A stretch of DNA of 64,000 nucleotides. Source: Rutpela maculata. Its lineage: Eukaryota; Arthropoda; Insecta; Coleoptera; Cerambycidae. How positions within the stretch are numbered: the stretch's first letter is position 1; every line of letters begins with the position of its first letter. Where the stretch lies: positions 135,113,460-135,177,459 of the forward strand of contig OW386292.2 in NCBI GenBank assembly GCA_936432065.2, given 5' to 3'. Positions 46,601-56,223 of this stretch are shown here, in pieces. A program made the translations under genes and the position numbers. The notes under the pieces are model-generated. The model saw only the letters and a list, made by a program, of their open reading frames with translations, searched no databases and had not been told where the DNA came from.

Positions 46601-49600
46601 ACTTATATTTTACGTAAATTTTAAGTCAATTAGGTTAGGTTAAACGGGAAAACGGGACCAAAACGAGGGCTACATTACCTAATTCTAACTTAAGGTGCTA
46701 CTTGGATTTATTGTCACATAAATATTATTAAAATACAGGTAATACCTAGATTTAAATGTTCTATTCAGCAGAAGTAAACAAAAGCAGTAATCAGTGTCAG
46801 AGTTTAGATTTTTTGATGCAGTGTCTAATAAGTAAAAAATTAAACTAGTGAGTTTGCTGTGCTCAACTGATTTTCACTATTACAGACGATTCTAAGAAAT
46901 CACAGATGTGCAAATATATCAGCAAATAAATATGGGGAAGCAAATCTCGCAAATCCACACGAAATAGTGGTACCCCGAGAAATGAAACAGATGAATGCAG
47001 AGACAATAATAAATAAGCTTATTTTTATTATTTTGTTAAGTTTCAGAAATTGATTTCATTTTTACTTTCAAGTTTTCTTTTTTAATTTATGCAATTACCT
47101 CATTTAAATTTTTATTTGTTTCTGGTTTTAAATAAATTAATTTTAAAATTTTCAGATTTTGATTTCGACATCCATTGCAATTGATGGAGACGCTTCTGTT
47201 CATACTATGGGAAGGATTCCCATGTTAGAAAGTTAGATACATTATGTAGCAATGTGGGCCCTATGTTGGTATCCAATATCAAGTCAATCCTGATATCCAA
47301 TATTACGCCAGTATTTTATTGCAATATTGGATGCTTATTACCAAAATCTTTATTTCAATATATTGACCCAATCAATATGTTGGTGCCTATATTGGCCCGA
47401 TCAACTGGTGCTACAGGGACAGAATATGCCTATTTAACACTCTCAGAATATTGTTTTTTTACCTCTGCTTGTTGAAAACAGTACCAACGAGCAATTTATA
47501 GAAATATATCTAATAAGGCTGCGTTTGCACGCCACAGTCAATTCTTATATAGAAATAGTGAACTAATGGTTCTGCCAGTAAAACAGGAACCATGCAATAG
47601 TCTAGTTATGAGTTGAGATTTACTTATTTGTTGTTGGCAACAGAAGTGTTGCAGGGCCGTATGGCAAAGATGTTTTAGATCTTTGACGTACGGATAGTAT
47701 CGAAAGTAGTCGACTAGATTTACAACAGTGAATTAAGTGAATTAAAAAATTATTCAGCTCCTATTCTATTTTGTAACTTTTGAAATAGGATTTTATGTTC
47801 GTAAATAATTAAACAATTCATGGTATCTAACAGTAATAAATTCAATTATTGTTGGATTAAATTTGACGTGTTTACGTGACACAAAATTTTTTTTATTGTA
47901 TTACAGGTTACGAGAATTATTTGCAATGTTTGACCTTGGTTATAATAATACACCCTGTGGCACATGGGACCCATACGAAATATGGGGAATAACATCTAGA
48001 GAAGCACTTCTCTAATAACCCCTGAAAAATATTGAAAAAGCAGTTTGCTAAAAAATTTTTGAAAATTCGGTAACCTCCCCTGGGTCTAGGGACTCCTGTT
48101 TATTATTTTTTGTTTTTGCCATATGCATTTGACTTTTCATAAAAATATAACAATACGTTTTGGAGTGAAAATATTTTCATTACTAACTGAATTGAAATAT
48201 TGTAAATTACAAAATTTCCGTATATCAGTTAATAATGAAAATATTTTCATAAACTCCAAAACGTATTGTTGTATTTTTATGAAAAGTCAAATGCATGACA
48301 AAAAAAATAAAAAACGGGGAGGCTACCAAATTTTCAAAAATTTTTTCGCAAACTGCTTTTTCAATATTTTTTAGAGGTCATTAGAGAAGTGCTTCTCTAG
48401 ATGTATTCCCCATATTTCGTATGGGTCCTATGTGCCACAGACGAGAAAAAAAATATTGAATCTTCGGCATGTTCATACCCTTATACTTTTTGATCTAACT
48501 AGTTTGACCAATAAAATTACTTTGAACACCAGGAAATGAACATTTTGTTTAGATTTGTGTGTAATATAAGTACAAATATTTACAGTTATTTATTTAATAA
48601 AGAAAATTATAGTGAACAATGTAGACTTTTTTTTACACCCTCATAAACATTCACACCAGAATGCAATAAAAAATTTTGAACATTCACTTCTTAAAAACAA
48701 TATTTTTGTACTGCAAGTTTAATTATCATTTTCAAATACTAAAGTGTCAGTCCTAGAGACAATTTGAGCTCTCCCTCGGGAAATAAAAGAGACATTTTAC
48801 TCTTTCAAAATAATTATTGATTATATACACTAAAAGAGTGTGTGCAGAGATAGTTTGTCCATATACCACAATATTATAATTCTTTTGTATCCCTCGTGAC
48901 ATTGACTCTTCACAGTCAGAATTAAGAGTATAATTTGCGGTCAGTGAAATGAAGAAACGAATTATTCGGCTTATTTTTGAAGATAGAAACTTCAAATTTT
49001 GTACGTATGTATTAAAATATATATTCTAGTTCGTCACGTTTTTAATTTTTTGTTTTAATCAAAAACACGTGATCAACGAAAAAATTGACGTCGAAAAATT
49101 GGAATTTACAAAAAACGAAATCGTGACGCCCTAGATAGTCCTTAATTAATTACGTGGATAAAATATAACCTCTTAATTTTCAAACATAGATTCAATAAAT
49201 AGTTTCCAATTTTGCCGTCAATAGATGGCACTCGCCTCGGCATTCGCATAGCTTTACACGCTCTCAGACTTTAGGGAGGAACTTGTTGTCATGGAGACCA
49301 GACGCGAATGAATGCTTGCCAGGGAAGCATTTAGCAGTTCTGGTAATTGTAATCTTAAATTTATTTATAAATTATTTTATCTTACAGGAATGACTTAATA
49401 GATGAAATTCTTGAAAATGTTAATACATAAATAAAAGGTGCCAAATAGAGAGGACCGTTTTGTATAAACACTCCTACAAATTTTATTATGAAAATTTGAA
49501 TTCGGTTTTTAGTTATTATTATTATATAGTTTTTATTCGAAATTATTACCAAGCAAAATGTACAGGGTGTCCCAGTCAACGCGCTATGCTCGGTTTTCAC

Positions 49601-52600
49601 GGTAGTTTCTGAGATAAGTTTATGGTTCAAAATCCAGTCTGACGTAGGTTTTCCGAGGAATCTCATACTGCTAAGATATTTAGGAATCCAAGATGGCGGA
49701 CGAATTTCGTCATCTATGGTCCTATTCGACTGAAAATCGATATCTGGGGGTTTTCGGGGATGCGGTTTACGAATTTTTGGTCAAAATGTAGGAATCCAAG
49801 ATGGCGGACGAATTTCGTCATCTATGGACCTATTTGACTGAAAATCGATATCTGGGGGTTTTCGGGGATGCGGGTTATGAATTTTTGTTCAAAATTTAGG
49901 ACTCCAAGATGGCGGACGAATTTCGCGATCTATAGTCCTATTCGACTGAAAATCGATATCTGGGGGTTTTCGGGGATACGGGTTACGAATTTTTGGTCAA
50001 AATTTAAGACTCCAAGATGGCGGACGAATTTCGTCATCTATGGTCCTATTCGACTGAAAATCGATACCTCGGGGTTGTCGGGGATGCGGGTTACGAATTT
50101 TTGGTCAAAATTTAGGAATCCAAGATGGTGGACGAATTTCGTCATCTATGGTCCTATTTGGCTGAAAATCGATACCTCGGGGTTGTCGGGGATGCGGGTT
50201 ACGAATTTTTGGTCAAAATTTAGGAAACCAAGATGGCGGATGAATTTCGTCATTTGTGGTCCTATTCGACTGAAAATCGATATCTGGAGGTTTTCGGGGA
50301 TGCGGGTTACGAATTTTTGGTCAAAATTTAGGAATCCAAGATGGCGGACGAATTTCGTCATCTGTGGTCCTATTCGAATGAAAATCGATATCTGGGGATT
50401 TTCGAGGATGCGGGTTACGAATTTTTGGTCAAAATTTAGGAATCCAAGACAGCGGGCGAATTATAACTATATTTTGATCCCCTTTATTTATGTTATTATT
50501 GGAGATAAAAAAAAGTTTCGTATAAGAGTTGTAGGGTTGTATACATATTTTTTTAAATGCAATTAAAAAACAATTGCTTGCATATGTCACGTGATATAAC
50601 AATGAAGATTGCTTTTTAAATGAAAACCCTGTATATTTTTACATATTCTTTTAGATCCTTTATCCCCAATTTCAATCATATAAAGATTGATAGATCTAGT
50701 TGTAATATTTTTTGATATATCGGACATTAAATATGTTCCAAACATGCATATAGGAATTTTAGGGTTTCTGACGTAGCGCAGTCAGTGGAGGGTTTAGGGC
50801 GGGGGGGGGGGGGGGTCTATAGAGGCTATAGCGGCAAAATCCAAGGGCGGCAATTTTTTTGAAAAACACCAAAGACATAAAAACAAAAAATTATTATTAT
50901 TAATATGTTCTATCAGAACATGTTTAATTTATTTGAGAACGTGTTTTTTATATTAACTAGACTAAAGTTCCTTATTATAGTCAACAGTACAGGGTGGTTG
51001 TGCAAACGTTAGAACCTCATTTAACTTCTTTATTTTTGGAGTTACGTAAATAAGTTCAAAAATAAAAGTTATGAGATATCACATGTATTTTCCAAACATC
51101 ATTTCAGCAAATTCAAACAAGTCGAATTTCGGAGATATGAGCTTTACCTTGGTTTTTTTAAATAGAACACCCCCATATATTTTTACACCATTTGAAAGGC
51201 CATAGAAAAATCTTTTCAATGATATATGACACAGTATTTTTCTTAAAAACTATAGTAGATATTAAGTTTTATATTTTCTTACATTAAGTCATGGTAGTCC
51301 GAAAAATATATACAGTGTATTTCACTTTTTAATTTGTTTTTCTGATTTGAATCAAATTTTACTTAAGTATAGAACAAATTAGGATCTACTTATGACCAGA
51401 AAAAAATTCACCGCCTACAAATGCAAAGCCACCTGCGTTACCAAAATATGCGGATAAAATCAAAAAATCATATTAGGCATATTTTTATTGGAAAATTTTG
51501 TCAATGAAACTTGTTCAGAATTGTTCAGAAACCTTAAGTCCAAAATTTAATCAAAATAAAAAATATATAAATTTTTATTAAAATAATGTCCAAGTCCAAA
51601 AATATCATTTTAATGGGTTTTTTCGTTTAGAAAACTGTACTATGACAATTTTATTTGAAATTAAACCCAAGCTGCCAGGTAGTTGTAAAGCAATTTACAG
51701 TTTTTTTTTAAATAATTATTTTCAAAATTTTTAAAGTTTCAAGTTTTTCATTTTTTAATTTTGATTAAATTTTGGCCATTTTGGGCAATTCTGAACAAGT
51801 TTTATTAACAAAATTTTCCGATAAAAAAATGCCTAATATGATTTTCCGATTTTCTCCACATATTTTGGTACCGCAGGTGGCTTTGGTACCGTAGGAGGCG
51901 AATGTTTTTCTGGTCATAAGTAGATACTAATTTGTTCTATACTGAAGTAAAATGTGATTCAAATCGGAAAAAAAAAATAAAAAAGTTATTGGGGTGTTAC
52001 CATTTCAAGTGAAACACACTGTATCAATTATTGAAATTCTCCATTTTAATTAAAATAAAGTGAAATTAGACAGAACTAACATATTGTTTATTTTAATTTA
52101 CATACTTTTGTTTTCCATGGCTAATTTGATAAATTGTAAATTTATAGTAAATTAGACAAAATTTGTTTAAGATAAGCACCATGTATTATATTATAAATAC
52201 AAAGCTTTTTTTATGGCGTTTCAAATGGTACATATATGGAGTGTTCCTTTAAAAAAAAGCAAAGTAAAGTTTATATCTCCGAAATGCGACTTTCAATAGG
52301 CATGTCCACAAAATTTTAATTTCAATTGTAAATGATAGAATTATCGATATTGTACACTAACTTAACAATTAAAAAAAAACCGCTGCCCAAGGAATCACTA
52401 CTTCCACATCCAGATTTTCTATCCAAGTCACTCACAACGGGTGATAGAGGGTGGTAGTGGGGGTGGATAAGGTAAAAAAAATATTTTGAGGTTTCTGGTT
52501 CTTGTGCACACATTAAATCAAAATTTTTTTCCATCCTCTTTAATAATGGTGGGGGTGGTAATGGGGGTGGCTAATGCCAAAATTTTTTTTGAGACCTTAG

Positions 52601-55600
52601 CTTCTCTTGTATATAGTAAATACCAATTTTATGAACTCTTACCTGCTTGATTTACCTATTTACCCCAATTTACCCCCCAATCCTTCGACGGAATAAGATG
52701 AAAATATAATCTAGTTTCTAGATCTCATTAAAGTACATATGCGTACCAAATTTCAAGTCAATATCTCAAACGGTTCCAGAGTAAACGTGTGCACAAAAAA
52801 AAAGTTACAGACCGACAGACAGAAATTTTTTTTCACTCAAACTTAAAATCTCGACGTTTCATGACATTCTACGCCTATTTAAACAATAAAAATTTTAAAA
52901 AAATTTTTTGTCGTTACTATACTACCACTGGATGTGGAAGTAATATATGTATCCTTATTTTGCCAGTTATTCGTAATAGAAATCACCCCAACATAGCAAG
53001 GATTTTTGGTAATTTTTCAATAAAAATTCTTGGCCTATGAAGTAAAAAAATATTTTGAAGTTTTTGGTTCTTGTACATACACTAAATCACACTTTTTTTC
53101 GTCCCCTTAAAAAATGGGGGTTAGGTCGTAATGGGGGTAGCTAATGTCAAAAATTTTTTTGAGACCTTAGGTTCTCTTATATATACTAAATACCAATTTT
53201 ACGAACTCTTACCTGCTTGATTTACCTGCTTACCTCCCCATTTACCTCAATTTACACCCCAATCCTTCGATGAAATAAGATGAAAATATAATCTAGTTCC
53301 AGATCCCGTTAAAGTACATACGTGTACCAAATTTCAAGTCAATATCTTAAACGGTTCCAGAGTAATCGTGCGCACAAAAAAGTTAGACCGACAGACAGAC
53401 AGACATTTTTTTACGCGGAAACTTAAAATGGCGACCTTTCATGACAGTCTAAGCCTATTTGAACAATAAAAATTTTCAAACATTTTTTTGTTACTATACT
53501 TCCACTGGATGTGGAAGTAATTAATATTCTATTTTCAAGAAAAAGAACGCCATTGCCATGTAAACCGGAAGTGATATTTAAAATTTACATGCCTTTTTTT
53601 ACTTTCCTTTAATAGTCAATTAAGAACATAAATAATCCGATCAATTCTTCTTTGATGTTTAATTATATGTTTCTTAGCGGCATCGATTCCCCGGAAAAAA
53701 ATACTTATCTCAAAAAGTACCGAGAAAATCGGACATAACGCGTTAACTAGGACACTCTGTACACTGTACATTTACATTATGTATCTACAGATAGTTTTTC
53801 TTTTAATTAAAAACCACTGCCTAAGGAATCACTACAACCGCATTCAGTTTTCCTACTCAAATTAATTTAAATAAAAATTCTTGTGCACCCAACGCGAAAT
53901 TCGACTCTGTACGACAGAAATATATTTGAACTATTTCTCTTATATTACACAATCTCCTCCTGTTTACGTAGACGGCATATTTCATTGGTCAAAGGGGCAC
54001 GCCCACCCGTATAAACCTTTTTCATATATATCAATGAAAATATTATTTGTCATACCACAGATTATACTCTTAAAAATAGATAAATTTAGTTCTTTGATAT
54101 AATTGTAATCACTTTTTACAGTAATGATATTTTGTTAGATATACTAATAAGTTATTAGCAAAATTACTAACAAAAAATTATTGAAAATGTAGAATAAACA
54201 AGAAATGTAGAATAAACAAGAAATGTACTTCAGAAAAAATAATAGAAAGTAAAAAAATTCTGGATTTGTGCAGTAAGGCTGAAAGAATACAACTTCGTGT
54301 AGCAATGTTATTATTAAAAAATTGTAATCATAAAAAATCGTTTGTTTTTATGTACAGCCTGGGAAAAAAAGCCGTGCATAAATAGTCATTGGCAATTCTC
54401 TTTGTATAGTAGTAAGTATATGTACTTAAGAGACCGAATCCTATCAATCATAAATAAAAATGAATTAAACGATCTTGAAAACGTGATCAGTAATAGATAG
54501 TGTGGACAATTCAATCGGTAAGAAAATTAAAATTTTTTTAAAATCTATTTGAAACACTAGAGAAATGAAAAATAAGTCCGACGCTGCTCATACTGTCCTT
54601 CTAGTATTATTACAGCAGTGTCACCACTTCGAACGACTTCTGTAGCGGCATCTACTAGCAAAACGTCAAACTAATATTAGTATAATTCCTCAAATTTTTC
54701 TAAACAAGTAATCTTTTATTCTAACAAATATTATGCGGATTTTTAACTTTTTTTTTACGTTAAATATATTTATTCTATTACATATTACATTTTATTTGAA
54801 TATTTGAGTTCCATTAAAAAATATAAAATCATTATAGGTGAATTACGGACGATTGACGGGTACGTTCACGTTTAATAATTCAGAGAAGGAAACTTTGGAA
54901 ACTTAATTTCATTTTAAATCAAATCTGAATTCTGTTGGTTCGTTTTTAAGAATACTTTCCCCGAAATAATTGCAAAATGACGAATTAATGAACGCGATAT
55001 TTGACCTTGGTAACACAGCCATAAAGCAGCATTTTTGGTGTATGAAGCAATAGAGAAAATGAAGGGCGATAAGGTGGTTGCAGAAAAACATACCTAAGCA
55101 TAAACATTTTCTTAGGTATTTTATAATTAGGATGAAGGCACATTTAATTTTAAGTTTCATTACCAAAAAGACTAGAAAAGTAATTTTAAATCCTCTGGTA
55201 TCACGATTAATATTGTCTAAGATACATTGATACGTACCAATTCTGGAAGACACTGTTCTACCATTTTCTTCAATATGTGTCCCTCTTCAACATCAAGGGA
55301 TATAACAGAACTATCTTTTACTGAATCCATGCAAAACCCACATACATCTTGATCTTCCGGAACACCAATACCATTCACACTTTTGCTCAGACAGACAACT
55401 TGTAGATCCAGTTTGACACCAGCCCTGATGTTAATGAATGGAACTAAATAATCATGTGTATTGAGGCACTGTGCTTTAAAATCGAAACAATTTCTAAGCA
55501 CTTCCGTACATTGTGTACATATGACGGGTTCCTGTATTAGAGCTAAATCCTAAAACAAAATTCGCTGAAACACAAGTGGATTCATGCAAACGATTTAACT

Positions 55601-56223
55601 TATTTTAAATTAAGCTTAACAACATAAGTGAGCGTTAACGTAAAACCTTTAAGTCACGCAGGTATGCTGCGTTTTCGTTTGTGTTAACGTGATGGAATGA
55701 ATAATGTTCATTAAAAAGACACAACGATTATTGTCGGCCATGGTAGTATTAACGTCATTTGTACCTTTAGATTATCCGCATAAAACAAATATTTAAAAAT
55801 CTTATTGGAATTAATTTAAGTTAAATGATAACTAACCTACTTAAATTAAATTAACCATGTCGTAAGTAATTTGCGTGCAAGAACACTTCCACTGAATACC
55901 AATGATCCATCTTTTTAATTCCTAAGTTAAAGTTAAATTATTGTATTATTATTGTTATGTAACATTAATTGTTGGGAAATAAATCTAATCTAATCTAATC
56001 TAAATTAAGTTTGCATAAATCCATATTAAAACTTGTAATAAATATTGAATTCAATTCAATTTATTCACACACATAAACTTCCCCTTTATAACTGAGCGAT
56101 ATTTGCGACACTTACTATTTGTTCTAGTACTACATCTAAGACGTTTTTCATACCCACTTGTATAGTTTCAAAATTACTACATATTTTCAAACAGAGTCTG
56201 CATAGTCTTTCTCGGTTTCCCAT
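24385..56223 (-). CDS. Gene 2: double-ZAD C2H2 zinc-finger protein, 4 coding exons
   Basis: Joining 56223-56116, 55549-55238, 42680-42187 and 25621-24385 on the minus strand gives 716 residues with the same intron phases (0, 0, 2) as gene 1. The two ZAD modules keep all eight cysteines (CRLC, CTQC, CGFC, CPAC). The linker has an IKPE motif. The array has 12 C2H2 modules with all ligands intact. Introns 2 and 3 are about 12.6 and 16.6 kb because of inserted mobile elements. Intact frame, ligands and splice sites suggest that it is still functional. The protein is shorter than gene 1's because a 1-nt deletion ends the array. Confidence 0.85.
25878..27204. mobile_element. Probable solo LTR, 1.33 kb, 4-bp TSD GCCC
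   Basis: The segment starts TGTAACGGTCA, ends GGGAGTTATA, and is flanked by GCCC on both sides (25874-25877, 27205-27208). Gene 1 intron 3 has the unoccupied site AATATGCCCAGAG near 6155-6165. Length, TGTAAC start and 4-bp duplication fit a solo LTR of a gypsy-type element, although the TA end is not canonical. The frame at 26934-27131 inside it has no recognisable content. Confidence 0.65.
27209..29640. repeat. Dispersed AT-rich repeat, copy A, left part
   Basis: This stretch aligns piecewise with 61380-63420: GGATGCTATAAAACTATTTA at about 27262, a GTTCTCTC site near 28450, and TTTAGTCTTTTTGTA at about 28520. It contains a tandem duplication of about 330 bp (27621-27920 and 27938-28275). 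The family has no recognisable coding sequence. Copy A continues at 35991-36087, 38376-38424 and 39196-39504, between later insertions. Confidence 0.65.
28892..29191. mobile_element. 300-bp piggyBac-type MITE at TTAA
   Basis: TTAA flanks both ends (28888-28891, 29192-29195). The ends are TACTTTCACTGCTTA and the reverse complement of CACTTTCACTGCTCA. These resemble the ends of the larger piggyBac element at 36088 (CACGTTGACTGCC). The left part has two GC-rich palindromes built on ACGCGGATCCGCGT. Confidence 0.8.
31090..31112. repeat. CA microsatellite
   Basis: A run of about eleven CA units inside the hAT-like composite. No function is implied. Confidence 0.9.
32008..33360 (+). pseudogene. 5'-truncated non-LTR retrotransposon with RT domain
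   Basis: The frame to 32818 opens FFDLSKAFDTVNND and carries the RT motifs GVPQGSILGPLLF and YADDT, then the thumb and the C-terminal QKRILRLMF region. After a frame break it continues at 32872-33060 (NCIILFNSLPQALRD). The 3' UTR ends in a TATC microsatellite at 33340-33360, serving as the tail. This is a Jockey/CR1-type element whose endonuclease and ORF1 are missing, so it cannot move. Confidence 0.85.
33361..33577 (-). repeat. Probable LTR start and polypurine tract of the gypsy fragment
   Basis: Right after the pol stop, the minus strand has a polypurine tract AGCGGGGGAGTAG (33578-33590). It is followed by TGTGGCGATCAGTTCAC, a plausible 3' LTR start. The far end is unclear and abuts the TATC tail of the LINE. 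Confidence 0.5.
33605..35277 (-). pseudogene. Ty3/gypsy pol fragment: RNase H, zinc-binding region and integrase
   Basis: On the minus strand the first frame (35277-34591) has RNase H features (QTKYSSFDKELLSLFTAIKH, FTDHKPL, then a tether with KGKNNIVAD). A small deletion near 34620 shifts the frame before the HHCC-type zinc-binding region (CISCQ). A TGA near 34455 replaces an expected arginine codon just before FDHIHIDLIGPLP. The integrase frame (34384-33605) keeps TTDQGVQF and YHPSSNGMIERFNK, so all three acidic catalytic residues are present. RT, protease and gag are missing. Confidence 0.85.
36088..38371. mobile_element. piggyBac-type DNA transposon, 2.28 kb, TTAA target
   Basis: TTAA lies on both sides (36084-36087, 38372-38375). 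The ends are CACGTTGACTGCCACA and the reverse complement of CACATTGACTGCCACA, one mismatch in 16. Subterminal GCCAACTACGA repeats lie in inverted orientation at about 36250, 36290 and 38335. It carries a dead transposase gene. Its target lies in the dispersed repeat whose intact counterpart is near 63505. Confidence 0.9.
36377..38075 (+). pseudogene. piggyBac transposase pseudogene
   Basis: An acidic N-terminus (36377-36709) is followed by the catalytic domain and a C-terminal cysteine-rich region (CRVCTAEKL..CPVCEVKPALCVEKC). The three catalytic aspartate motifs are recognisable: LSIDESMVLW, LFTDNFYNS and GMSGIDRSDQM. The frame is broken by stops near 36708, 36760, 37704 and 37995 and by frameshifts near 36960 and 37510. 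The copy is inactive, though the long surviving segments suggest moderate age. Confidence 0.9.
38425..38640 (+). repeat. tRNA-derived SINE, second copy
   Basis: An A-box GTAGCTCAATTGGTTCAG lies at 38431-38448 and a B-box GGGTTCGAGCCCC at 38484-38496. The tail GGCTTTGGATTTGGGGGTTG is shared with the copy at 17974. It interrupts the dispersed repeat just to the right of the piggyBac element. Confidence 0.82.
38690..39195 (-). pseudogene. Non-LTR retrotransposon C-terminal fragment
   Basis: The frame from 39191 encodes the region after the RT domain (YGIIFWGG, FIIQKRAVRIISGLGYRDSC, LYNTRQKDILNYP). These motifs also occur in the LINE at 32008-33360, but the sequence differs, so it is a related and separate family. 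It is 5'-truncated at about 39195 within the dispersed repeat. Confidence 0.8.
39196..39504. repeat. Dispersed AT-rich repeat, copy A, right part
   Basis: The stretch aligns with 63590-63910: AATTAGCTTTATAGTTAAGTCT against AATTAGCTTTATAATTAGGTCT, and AAACCTCCTGAAGTTCAAA against AAACCTCCTCAAGTCCAAA. It is the last part of the interrupted copy that starts at 27209. Confidence 0.65.
39505..39735 (-). repeat. SINE-like repeat with tRNA-type B-boxes
   Basis: Read on the minus strand there are two B-box-like motifs (AATTTGAATCC and GTTTGAGTCTC) followed by a CAGATGGCAATGTCGCAG segment. That segment is shared with 59055-59180, which shows a repeat family. The tRNA origin is tentative. Confidence 0.4.
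39736..42186 (-). other. Rest of intron 3 of gene 2
   Basis: No gene is seen. Segments at 40515-40575 and 42005-42087 are inverted copies of each other (CATAATTCAACTTATAAGAA against its complement), so the 1.57 kb between them may be an unclassified TIR element. Its exact ends and target duplication could not be fixed. Confidence 0.45.
42187..42680 (-). CDS. Gene 2 exon 3: second half of ZAD 2 and acidic linker
   Basis: This 494-bp exon starts NLRIIEKPVICPACHKSL after a TTACAG acceptor and ends at a GTAATA donor with two bases of the split arginine codon. The linker has an IKPEP motif and five more codons than gene 1. Confidence 0.87.
43284..43480. repeat. Old MITE arm, CAGTGT family, in intron 2 of gene 2
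   Basis: This block is orthologous to 10336-10560 in gene 1 and has the same break-points. It confirms that the MITE was present before the gene duplication. Confidence 0.65.
45376..45619 (-). CDS. First exon of an element-borne C2H2 protein
   Basis: From ATG at 45619 the frame reads MDVFCFECEKVFSSQSALNR, then a second finger around CLECKLYF..HLTEKH, and reaches a CAG/GTAAAA donor at 45375. The two modules are C-x2-C-x12-H-x3-C and C-x2-C-x12-H-x4-H. The exon sits inside the 2.6 kb element, reading inward from its right end, as a first exon of a transposase gene would. No downstream exon is recognisable, so the copy is probably a deletion derivative. These fingers do not resemble those of genes 1 and 2. 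Confidence 0.55.
45717..45724. promoter_or_regulatory. CRE-like palindrome upstream of the element-borne exon
   Basis: TGACGTCA lies about 100 bp upstream of the ATG at 45619. A perfect CRE/ATF palindrome at this distance could be a promoter element of the transposon's gene. This rests on sequence alone. Confidence 0.4.
47955..48440. mobile_element. 486-bp foldback element with CTGTGGCACAT ends
   Basis: The two arms of about 240 bp are near-identical inverted copies (GGACCCATACGAAATATGGG, CTAGAGAAGCACTTCTCTAA, AAACGTATTGTT). The short centre is palindromic as well. The flanks give no clear target duplication. The 83-codon frame inside follows from the palindrome. Confidence 0.85.
49680..50465. 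repeat. 108-bp minisatellite, about 7.3 units
   Basis: The AAGATGGCGGACGAATTTCG core recurs at exactly 108-bp spacing (49690, 49798, 49906, 50014, 50122, 50230, 50338, 50446). There are no indels, only substitutions. Because 108 is a multiple of three, long frames stay open by arithmetic (49868-50566 plus, 50146-50361 minus). I do not call a gene. Confidence 0.95.
51115..52300. repeat. Inverted arms around the inner foldback
   Basis: Segments at about 51115-51210 and 52197-52300 are inverted copies (TTTCGGAGATAT, CCATTTGAAAGGCCATA against complements). A CAGGGTGG start at 50990 may be the left end of this element; a matching right end was not found. Confidence 0.55.
51313..52021. mobile_element. 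709-bp foldback, CAGTGTATTTCAC ends, TA target
   Basis: The ends CAGTGTATTTCACTT and the reverse complement of CAGTGTGTTTCACTT are flanked by TA. The long arms share GATTTGAATCAAATTTTACT and CTACTTATGACCAGAA with the intronic fragments at 10336 and 43284. It is the most complete member of that family in the window. Confidence 0.8.
52470..53522. repeat. Direct duplication of about 570 bp
   Basis: Two copies (52470-52945 and 53041-53522) share CCAAATTTCAAGTCAATATC, a CGACAGACAGACAG tract and CCACTGGATGTGGAAGTAAT. Matching points are 570-577 bp apart. I cannot assign the family. Confidence 0.8.
53760..55020. other. Inserted DNA without recognisable feature
   Basis: This AT-rich sequence is missing from the gene 1 intron. 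The 73-codon frame at 53881-54102 has no recognisable content. I see no inverted repeat or tail. Confidence 0.4.
55238..55549 (-). CDS. Gene 2 exon 2: second half of ZAD 1 and first half of ZAD 2
   Basis: This 312-bp phase-0 exon lies between TTTTAG and GTACGT. The CTQC and CGFC pairs are conserved, while the spacer between them has most of the differences from gene 1, as expected of selection on the zinc-binding parts. Confidence 0.88.
55941..56003. repeat. Very short LINE 3' end with TCTAA tail
   Basis: Gene 1 intron 1 lacks these roughly 63 bases (compare 12897-12920). The insert ends AATAAATCTAATCTAATC with an AAATT-type duplication, as expected of a retrotransposon copy truncated almost to its tail. 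Confidence 0.6.
56116..56223 (-). CDS. Gene 2 exon 1: start codon and first half of ZAD 1
   Basis: This 108-bp exon begins MGNRERLCRLCLKICSNF and ends at a GTAAGT donor, matching gene 1 exon 1 in length and phase. It differs from gene 1 at about eight of 36 residues. Confidence 0.85.

Larger units (their letters stand above)
44084..46705. mobile_element. 2.6 kb DNA element with CCCAAGCAGCAC ends, 3-bp TSD ATT
   Basis: The left end is CCCAAGCAGCAC and the right end GTGCTACTTGG, flanked by ATT on both sides. Gene 1 shows the unoccupied site AAGGGTATTTATTGTCAC near 11133-11150. It carries a coding exon on the minus strand. The superfamily is unresolved: the ends resemble those at 18827-22836 more than any family I can name. 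Confidence 0.85.
49563..53759. mobile_element. 4.2 kb element or pair of inverted ends, CAGGGTGTCCC, TA target
   Basis: The left end CAGGGTGTCCCAGTCAACGC pairs with the right end for about 65 bp (common core GAGATAAGT..), and TA flanks both sides. Between the ends are a 108-bp minisatellite, an inner nest of foldbacks and a 570-bp direct duplication. It may be one composite element or two solo copies in opposite orientation. No transposase is seen. Confidence 0.55.
42681..55237 (-). other. Intron 2 of gene 2
   Basis: This 12.6 kb intron is homologous to gene 1 intron 2 only at 42681-44083, 46706-47515 and about 55020-55237. Everything between those blocks is inserted: a 2.6 kb element (44084-46705) and about 7.5 kb (about 47518-55020). 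Confidence 0.8.

Noticed and set aside
48123..48374. 83-codon frame
   Set aside because: It lies across a palindromic foldback element and is explained by the symmetry.
49868..50566. 232-codon open frame
   Set aside because: It is open only because the minisatellite period is divisible by three; the opposite strand is open for the same reason, and no domain or start context is visible.
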